A stretch of 12,335 nucleotides of DNA from positions 1 to 12,335 of the forward strand of contig JAQSDS010000445.1 in assembly GCA_029946045.1 (NCBI GenBank). Reading direction: 5' to 3'. Below, one piece after another: positions 9,096 to 12,335 of this stretch. Both the position numbers and the translations under genes were made by a program. This DNA is from Rhodoferax sp. GTDB taxonomy: Bacteria; Pseudomonadota; Gammaproteobacteria; Burkholderiales; Burkholderiaceae_C. Each line of letters starts with the position of its first letter. Within the stretch, counting starts at the first letter, position 1. The notes below the pieces were generated by a model. The model was not told the origin of the DNA. It did no database searches and was given only the letters and a program-made list of their open reading frames with translations.

Positions 9096-9127
9096 CGGCC
9101 GCCTGCAGGAAGGCCTGCCGGTGGCTG
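9096..9127 (+). terminator. Strong hairpin between ftsZ and lpxC, possible terminator or mRNA-stabilising stem
   Basis: The arm at 9096-9109 (CGGCCGCCTGCAGG) pairs with 9114-9127 (CCTGCCGGTGGCTG) around an AAGG tetraloop. This gives about 13 pairs with one T/C mismatch and two G-T wobbles. It begins four bases after the ftsZ stop. No T run follows at once; the nearest is TTTT at 9134-9137. It is therefore not a textbook intrinsic terminator and may only attenuate read-through or protect the ftsZ mRNA 3' end. Confidence 0.45.
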
Positions 9128-9161
9128 GCCTCCTTTTGGAGTCACTGGGGCCTTGAAAAAG

Positions 9162-9167
9162 TAAAAT
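9162..9167 (+). promoter_or_regulatory. Possible lpxC -10 element
   Basis: TAAAAT at 9162-9167 differs from the sigma-70 consensus at one base and lies in a locally AT-rich stretch just upstream of lpxC. No convincing -35 lies 16-18 bases further up; TTGGAG at 9136-9141 would need a 20-base spacer. If used, transcription would begin at or next to the GTG start of lpxC, giving a leaderless or nearly leaderless message. That would explain why no ribosome binding site is visible. Confidence 0.3.
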
Positions 9168-9173
9168 GAAACC

Positions 9174-10097
9174 GTGCTTAAACAAAGAACCCTCAAAACA
9201 TTGACGCGCGCCGTGGGCGTGGGGCTGCACAGCGGCCAACGGGTCGAGATCACCTTGCGCCCGGCAGCACCTGATACCGGCATTGTGTTTCGACGCGTGG
9301 ACTTGCCCGAGCCGGTGGATATTGTGGTGTCGGCGCTGGCTGTGACCGACACCCGCATGGCCTCCACCATCTCGACGGGCAATGCCAAGGTGCACACGGT
9401 CGAGCATCTGATGTCGGCCTGTGCCGGTCTGGGCGTGGACAACCTGTACGTGGATATCACCGCCGAAGAGGTTCCTATTTTGGACGGTTCGGCAGCTTCG
9501 TTTGTCTTTTTGCTGCAAAGCGCCGGCATTGAATTGCAAAACGCGCCCAAGCGTTTTGTTCGCCTGCTGGCCCCGGTCGAGGTGCGCCAGGGTGAGGGTG
9601 ACAACCTCAAGTGGGCACGGCTGGAGCCTTACCACGGCTACCGCCTCAGTTTCGAGATCGACTTCAGCCACCCGGCGGTGGATGCCACCGGTCAGCGCGT
9701 GCTGTTTGACATGAGCCTGGGCTCGTACTCCAAAGACATTGCCCGCGCCCGCACCTTTGGCTTCACCAAGGATGTCGAGAAAATGCGTGCCAATGGCCTG
9801 GCCTTGGGTGGTGGTCTGGACAACGCCATCGTGATGGACGATTACAAGGTGCTCAACGCCGGTGGTCTGCGCTACGACGACGAGTTTGTCAAACACAAAA
9901 TTCTCGACGCCATGGGTGACCTGTACCTGCTGGGCAAACCCATGCTGGCCAGCTACAGTGCGTTTCGCTCGGGCCATGCGCTCAACAACCTGCTGTTGCG
10001 CGAGCTGCTGGACCACCGCGAAGCCTGGGATGTGGTGACCTTCGACAATGAAAAGCTGGCGCCGGCCGGCTTTGCGCAACTGGCGAGAGCCTGGTAG
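9174..10097 (+). CDS. lpxC: UDP-3-O-acyl-N-acetylglucosamine deacetylase LpxC
   Basis: Cytoplasmic zinc enzyme catalysing the committed deacetylation step of lipid A synthesis. It has 307 residues (E. coli 305). It starts with KQRTLK and [10 protein letters not shown], as the family does. The zinc/catalytic motif HTVEHLMSA begins at 74 (Glu77, His78), and HKILDAMGD begins at 241 with the second zinc ligands His241 and Asp245. [13 protein letters not shown] and [13 protein letters not shown] complete the C-terminal domain. The GTG at 9174 is the only start that gives the family N-terminus; an ATG at 9166 is out of frame. No ribosome binding site is visible. Position after ftsZ is the classical end of the dcw cluster. 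In E. coli LpxC is degraded by FtsH through its C-terminus; whether the short ARAW tail here serves that role cannot be told. Confidence 0.97.
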   Translation: MLKQRTLKTLTRAVGVGLHSGQRVEITLRPAAPDTGIVFRRVDLPEPVDIVVSALAVTDTRMASTISTGNAKVHTVEHLMSACAGLGVDNLYVDITAEEVPILDGSAASFVFLLQSAGIELQNAPKRFVRLLAPVEVRQGEGDNLKWARLEPYHGYRLSFEIDFSHPAVDATGQRVLFDMSLGSYSKDIARARTFGFTKDVEKMRANGLALGGGLDNAIVMDDYKVLNAGGLRYDDEFVKHKILDAMGDLYLLGKPMLASYSAFRSGHALNNLLLRELLDHREAWDVVTFDNEKLAPAGFAQLARAW

Positions 10098-10109
10098 AGG
10101 CGGCTGACC

Positions 10110-10286
10110 ATGCTGTTGTTTCGCTGGCTGGTCTTGTTGATGCTGCTGGGTGCCCTGGTGTCCTTTGGATTTTATGCGGGCACCGGGGACGCGCGTTTCA
10201 AGCGTTACGGCTGGCTGGTGCTGAAATGGGCCCTGTTGTCGGCGTTCGGCTTTTTTGCCGTGCTGATTCTGGAGCGGGTGGTGTGA
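10110..10286 (+). CDS. Small two-helix membrane protein of unknown function
   Basis: A 58-residue protein beginning MLLFRWLVLL, starting 12 bases after the lpxC stop with an AGAGG site at 10096-10100, nine bases before the ATG. Two hydrophobic spans are clear, at about residues 4-24 and 36-54. They are joined by a short polar, mostly basic loop (TGDARFKRYG), and the C-terminus is the charged ERVV. It looks like a real gene: good ribosome site, GC-rich codon use like its neighbours, and regular membrane topology. Tight spacing suggests co-transcription with lpxC. I do not recognise a named family and assign no function; the closeness to lpxC makes an envelope-related role possible, but that is inference. 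Confidence 0.75.
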   Translation: MLLFRWLVLLMLLGALVSFGFYAGTGDARFKRYGWLVLKWALLSAFGFFAVLILERVV

Positions 10287-10382
10287 GTCCGGTGTGCGAT
10301 CAGGCCCACAGCCCTGCCCTTTTCTGGCTAAATTTGTCTTAACGCAGCTTGCGCGTCATTTTTAAATGGCAACATCGGCACC
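10287..10382 (+). promoter_or_regulatory. Intergenic gap before gspG with a weak candidate promoter
   Basis: 96 bases without a gene separate the small membrane protein from the secretion genes. The right half is AT-richer. TTAACG at 10339-10344 and TTAAAT at 10362-10367, spaced by 17 bases, each match four of six sigma-70 consensus bases and would start transcription near 10374. No ribosome binding site is evident before the gspG ATG. A separate transcription start for the pseudopilin genes makes functional sense, but the sequence support is modest. I see no clear terminator. Confidence 0.25.
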
Positions 10383-10826
10383 ATGAACAAAAAATCGTCC
10401 CTGTTTTTGCGCAGCCTTCAGCGCGGCTTTACCCTGATTGAGTTGATGGTGGTGCTGCTCATCATTGGTGTGCTCGCCGCCCTGATCGTTCCCAACGTGC
10501 TGGACCGCGCTGACGATGCGCGTGTGACAGCGGCCAAAACCGATGTCGCCAACCTGATGCAGGCGCTCAAACTTTACCGCCTCGACAACCAACGCTACCC
10601 TAGCGCCGAGCAGGGATTGCAAGCCCTGCTGGCCAAGCCCACCACCAGCCCGGTGCCGGCCAACTGGAAAAATTACCTCGACAAATTGCCCCAGGATCCC
10701 TGGGGGCAGCCTTACATTTACCTCAATCCCGGAATCAAGGGCGAGGTCGATGTGATGTCGTACGGCGCCAATGGCCAAGCGGGAGGCGAAGGTCGTGACG
10801 CAGACATTGGCAGCTGGCAACCCTGA
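10383..10826 (+). CDS. gspG: Type II secretion major pseudopilin GspG
   Basis: Major subunit of the periplasmic pseudopilus that pushes folded exoproteins through the outer-membrane secretin. It has 147 residues. A class III (type IV pilin-like) signal is present: a 15-residue basic leader ending RG, then FTLIELMVVLLIIGVLAALIVP, with cleavage expected between Gly15 and Phe16 and the conserved Glu20 at mature position 5. The body carries the GspG signatures ARVTAAKTDVANLMQALKLYRLDNQRYP, EQGLQALL, YLDKLPQDPWGQPY and the C-terminal calcium-loop region (MSYGANGQAGGEGRDADIGSW). This pattern separates GspG from PilA and from minor pseudopilins. Processing needs a prepilin peptidase (PilD/GspO) not encoded here. 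It heads the order gspG-H-I-J. Confidence 0.97.
   Translation: MNKKSSLFLRSLQRGFTLIELMVVLLIIGVLAALIVPNVLDRADDARVTAAKTDVANLMQALKLYRLDNQRYPSAEQGLQALLAKPTTSPVPANWKNYLDKLPQDPWGQPYIYLNPGIKGEVDVMSYGANGQAGGEGRDADIGSWQP
10781..10786 (+). promoter_or_regulatory. gspH ribosome binding site
   Basis: GGGAGG lies eight bases before the GTG at 10795, inside the gspG coding region. It decides the gspH start: the upstream in-frame ATG at 10771 has no ribosome site of its own and lies before this element. Confidence 0.55.
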
Positions 10827-11298
10827 GTTGCCGCGCTGTCGGCCGCACTCGGTGTCGGGCTTCACCTTGCTGGAATTGTTGGTGGTGCTGGCGATTGTGG
10901 CGATCGCGTCGGTCGGCGTCGGGTTTGCCATGCGCGACGGCACGCAGACCCAACTGGCGCGTGAAGCGCTGCGCCTGTCCGCCTTGTTCGAGTCATCCCG
11001 TGCGCGCTCGCAGCTCAGTGGTGTGCCGGTGCGCTGGCGGGTAACGCCGCAAGGGTTTCAGTTTGAGGGCTTGCCGCCGTCCGGACGGTCGGATGACGAC
11101 TTGCCGCAGGCCTGGCTCGACGCCGACACCACCGCCAGTGTCGATGCACCCGTCCAGTCCGACACCCTTTTATTGGGCCCTGAGCCCATCATTGAGCCGC
11201 AAGCCGTCATCCTCCAATCGCGCAGCCAACCGGCGCAACGCCTGCGTTTGGCTACGGACGGCGTGCGGCCGTTTGTTGTGCAGGCAGACCTGCCGTGA
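10795..11298 (+). CDS. gspH: Type II secretion minor pseudopilin GspH
   Basis: Minor pseudopilin of the type II secretion system. It has 167 residues from the GTG chosen here, or 175 if the ATG at 10771 is used. The prepilin signal is a 22-residue leader ending SG, then FTLLELLVVLAIVAIASVGVGFAM, with cleavage between Gly22 and Phe23 and Glu27 at mature position 5. The remaining ~120 residues fit the loosely conserved GspH domain (LAREALRLSALFESSRARSQ, GVPVRWRV, QRLRLATDGVRPF). The GTG start is preferred for the GGGAGG at 10781-10786. It overlaps gspG by 32 bases in another frame, so the two are likely coupled, and it overlaps gspI by four bases. Assignment as GspH rests on position and domain as much as on sequence. 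Confidence 0.9.
   Translation: MTQTLAAGNPELPRCRPHSVSGFTLLELLVVLAIVAIASVGVGFAMRDGTQTQLAREALRLSALFESSRARSQLSGVPVRWRVTPQGFQFEGLPPSGRSDDDLPQAWLDADTTASVDAPVQSDTLLLGPEPIIEPQAVILQSRSQPAQRLRLATDGVRPFVVQADLP
11280..11293 (+). other. Small hairpin at the gspI start
   Basis: GCAGG at 11280-11284 pairs with CCTGC at 11289-11293 around a CAGA loop, one base before the gspI GTG. It covers the place where a ribosome binding site would sit. It could lower gspI translation unless ribosomes arriving from gspH melt it, which would suit a minor subunit. The stem is only five pairs, so chance is possible. Confidence 0.25.
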
Positions 11299-11654
11299 AA
11301 CATGTGGCGCGCGGCTTTACCCTGGTCGAGGTGCTGGTGGCGCTGGCCATCGTGGCCATTGCCCTGATGGCGGGTTTGCAAGCCACAGCCGCACTGACCC
11401 AGCATGCGCAGCGTCAGTCAGACATGCTACTGGCGCAGTTGTGCGCTGAAAACGAACTGGTCAAAATCCGGCTGCTCAAGCAAATGCCTGACGTCGGTGA
11501 CAGCAGCGTGGGCTGCGAGCAGGCTGGTCGCAGCCTGACCGTGGCACTGGTGGTGCGACCCACACCGAACCCCAATTTCAGGCGCGTCGATGCCCGCGTG
11601 ATGGATGGCGAGTCGCCCATCTGGCGCCTGACCACCGTGGTGGGGCGCTACTGA
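11295..11654 (+). CDS. gspI: Type II secretion minor pseudopilin GspI
   Basis: Minor pseudopilin that starts the GspI-GspJ-GspK tip complex of the pseudopilus. It has 119 residues, normal for the family. The very short leader MKHVARG is followed by FTLVEVLVALAIVAIALMAG, with Glu at mature position 5. The body has the GspI pattern AALTQHAQRQSDMLLAQLCAENEL, where the ALxxxxNE-like stretch is typical, and ends ESPIWRLTTVVGRY; the closing W-x-L-x-x-V-x-G is usual for GspI. Two cysteines occur, in QLCAEN and VGCEQ. The GTG start is fixed by the leader and by the four-base overlap with gspH. The stop overlaps the gspJ ATG by one base. Confidence 0.95.
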   Translation: MKHVARGFTLVEVLVALAIVAIALMAGLQATAALTQHAQRQSDMLLAQLCAENELVKIRLLKQMPDVGDSSVGCEQAGRSLTVALVVRPTPNPNFRRVDARVMDGESPIWRLTTVVGRY

Positions 11655-12247
11655 TGCGCAGCACCACGAACTGCCGGGGCTTTACCCTGATTGAATTGTT
11701 GGTCGCGATCAGCCTGATGGCCTTGATGACCGTGTTGAGCTGGCGCGGCCTCGATGGTGTCAGTCGCGCTCAAATCCGATTGCAGCAGCAGTCCGACGAT
11801 GTACTGGCGCTGCAGGCCACGCTGGCGCAATGGGGTGCCGACCTGGAGGCCATGGCCGAGCAGCCCGACACGCCCAGCCTGGACTGGGACGGACGGGCGT
11901 TCCGGATCGTGCGGCGCAGCAGTGCGCAGCCGGATGAGGGCTTGCGCGTGGTGGCTTGGTCCCGGCGCAGCGAGGCCGGCCAGGGTCAGTGGCTGCGCTG
12001 GCAATCGCCGCCTCTGCGGACGCGCAGCGAATTGGCACTGGCCTGGCAAAAAGCACAGGTCTGGGCGCAAACGCCTGCCGACGACGACCGCTTGCGCGAA
12101 GTGCGCACGGTGGCACTCGACCAGTGGCAAATTTTTTATTACCGGGGCAATGCCTGGAGCAATCCGCTGTCCAGTGCCGACAGTGCGAGCGTGGGTTCAA
12201 GTACCAACGCCACCGTGCCTGACGGTGTGCGGTGGCCGGTCCAGTAG
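11654..12247 (+). CDS. gspJ: Type II secretion minor pseudopilin GspJ, apparently cut short at the C-terminus
   Basis: Minor pseudopilin of the pseudopilus tip. The leader MRSTTNCRG precedes FTLIELLVAISLMALMTVLSWRGLDG, with cleavage after Gly9 and Glu at mature position 5. GspJ motifs include LQATLAQWGADLEAM, GLRVVAWSRR, WLRWQSPPLRTRSEL and DQWQIFYYRGNAWSNPLSS. The last recognisable family residues are PDGVR, ending at 12232. Relatives, as I remember them, continue there with a hydrophobic beta strand (LVLTL-type) and a further ~25-35 residues; here the frame reads WPVQ and stops. The 197-residue length is at the low end. The sequence change coincides with the start of a high-GC segment coding best on the other strand, so the real gene may be longer and broken by a rearrangement or an assembly join. 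gspK should follow and is not visible. Confidence 0.88.
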   Translation: MRSTTNCRGFTLIELLVAISLMALMTVLSWRGLDGVSRAQIRLQQQSDDVLALQATLAQWGADLEAMAEQPDTPSLDWDGRAFRIVRRSSAQPDEGLRVVAWSRRSEAGQGQWLRWQSPPLRTRSELALAWQKAQVWAQTPADDDRLREVRTVALDQWQIFYYRGNAWSNPLSSADSASVGSSTNATVPDGVRWPVQ

Positions 12248-12335
12248 TTGGGCCGCTGCGCGGTAGTTCTCGTCGATGAACCGGCCGTCGGCCACCGGGA
12301 TGTCGGTGTTCTCGGCCAGTCGTTTCGTCGACAGC
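12233..12335 (-). other. Probable fragment of a reverse-strand gene joined to the gspJ end
   Basis: Read on the minus strand from the window edge, one frame stays open for 45 codons with strong G/C third positions. It gives a plausible protein segment (LAENTDIPVADGRFIDENYR followed by AAAQLLDR) before running into the gspJ tail, where it becomes unlikely (PPHTVRHGG) and stops at 12197. Nothing resembling gspK appears on the plus strand. I do not recognise the family. It could be the C-terminal part of a neighbouring gene, a rearrangement, or foreign sequence from a mis-assembly. The coding call itself is tentative because only ~100 bases are available. Confidence 0.35.

Noticed and set aside
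7814..9610. 598-codon minus-strand open frame spanning ftsZ and lpxC
   Set aside because: It crosses two conserved genes and their gap, has no domain pattern, and is explained by GC-rich third positions leaving stops rare on the opposite strand.
10771..10794. ATG at 10771 as the gspH start
   Set aside because: No ribosome site precedes it, while GGGAGG at 10781-10786 is well placed for the GTG at 10795. It is kept as an alternative in the gspH entry.
1..12335. tRNA, rRNA, CRISPR arrays, insertion sequences, prophage or defence genes
   Set aside because: Nothing of the kind is visible; coding density is high and every sizeable + strand frame is a known dcw, lpxC or gsp gene.

Overview
The window carries the distal part of a division and cell wall (dcw) cluster followed by the start of a type II secretion pseudopilin cluster. 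All confidently called genes are on the + strand. High GC, strong G/C preference at third codon positions, the dcw order and the protein sequences point to a betaproteobacterium of the Burkholderiales, most likely Comamonadaceae (Rhodoferax/Polaromonas-like). This placement rests on recognition of the sequences and not on a search.

Layout. Positions 1-6454 hold murD (5' end missing), ftsW, murG, murC, ddl and ftsQ as an unbroken chain in which every neighbouring pair overlaps by four bases, so translation is probably coupled. ftsA follows after 12 bases. A 141-base AT-rich gap with a strong ribosome binding site precedes ftsZ. An 82-base gap with a strong hairpin separates ftsZ from lpxC, the first committed enzyme of lipid A synthesis. 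A 58-residue two-helix membrane protein follows lpxC. After 96 bases come the pseudopilin genes gspG, gspH, gspI and gspJ. The last ~100 bases do not look like gspK; they read best as a fragment of a reverse-strand gene joined to a shortened gspJ.

How the genes work together. MurD and MurC add D-Glu and L-Ala to UDP-MurNAc intermediates, Ddl supplies D-Ala-D-Ala, MurG makes lipid II, and FtsW polymerises it at the septum. FtsQ belongs to the FtsQLB regulator, FtsA anchors FtsZ to the membrane, and FtsZ forms the ring. LpxC links outer-membrane lipid A supply to this growth programme. GspG is the major and GspH/I/J are minor pseudopilins of the type II secretion pseudopilus, a separate function that happens to lie next door.

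Most of the window is conserved housekeeping sequence, and I do not see a wholly new system. The points worth a second look are: a MurG with a ~36-residue N-terminal extension that appears to come from a dispersed intergenic repeat inserted in frame; the apparent breakpoint at the end of gspJ; the small membrane protein after lpxC; a short ORF bridging ftsA and ftsZ; and a possibly leaderless lpxC transcript.
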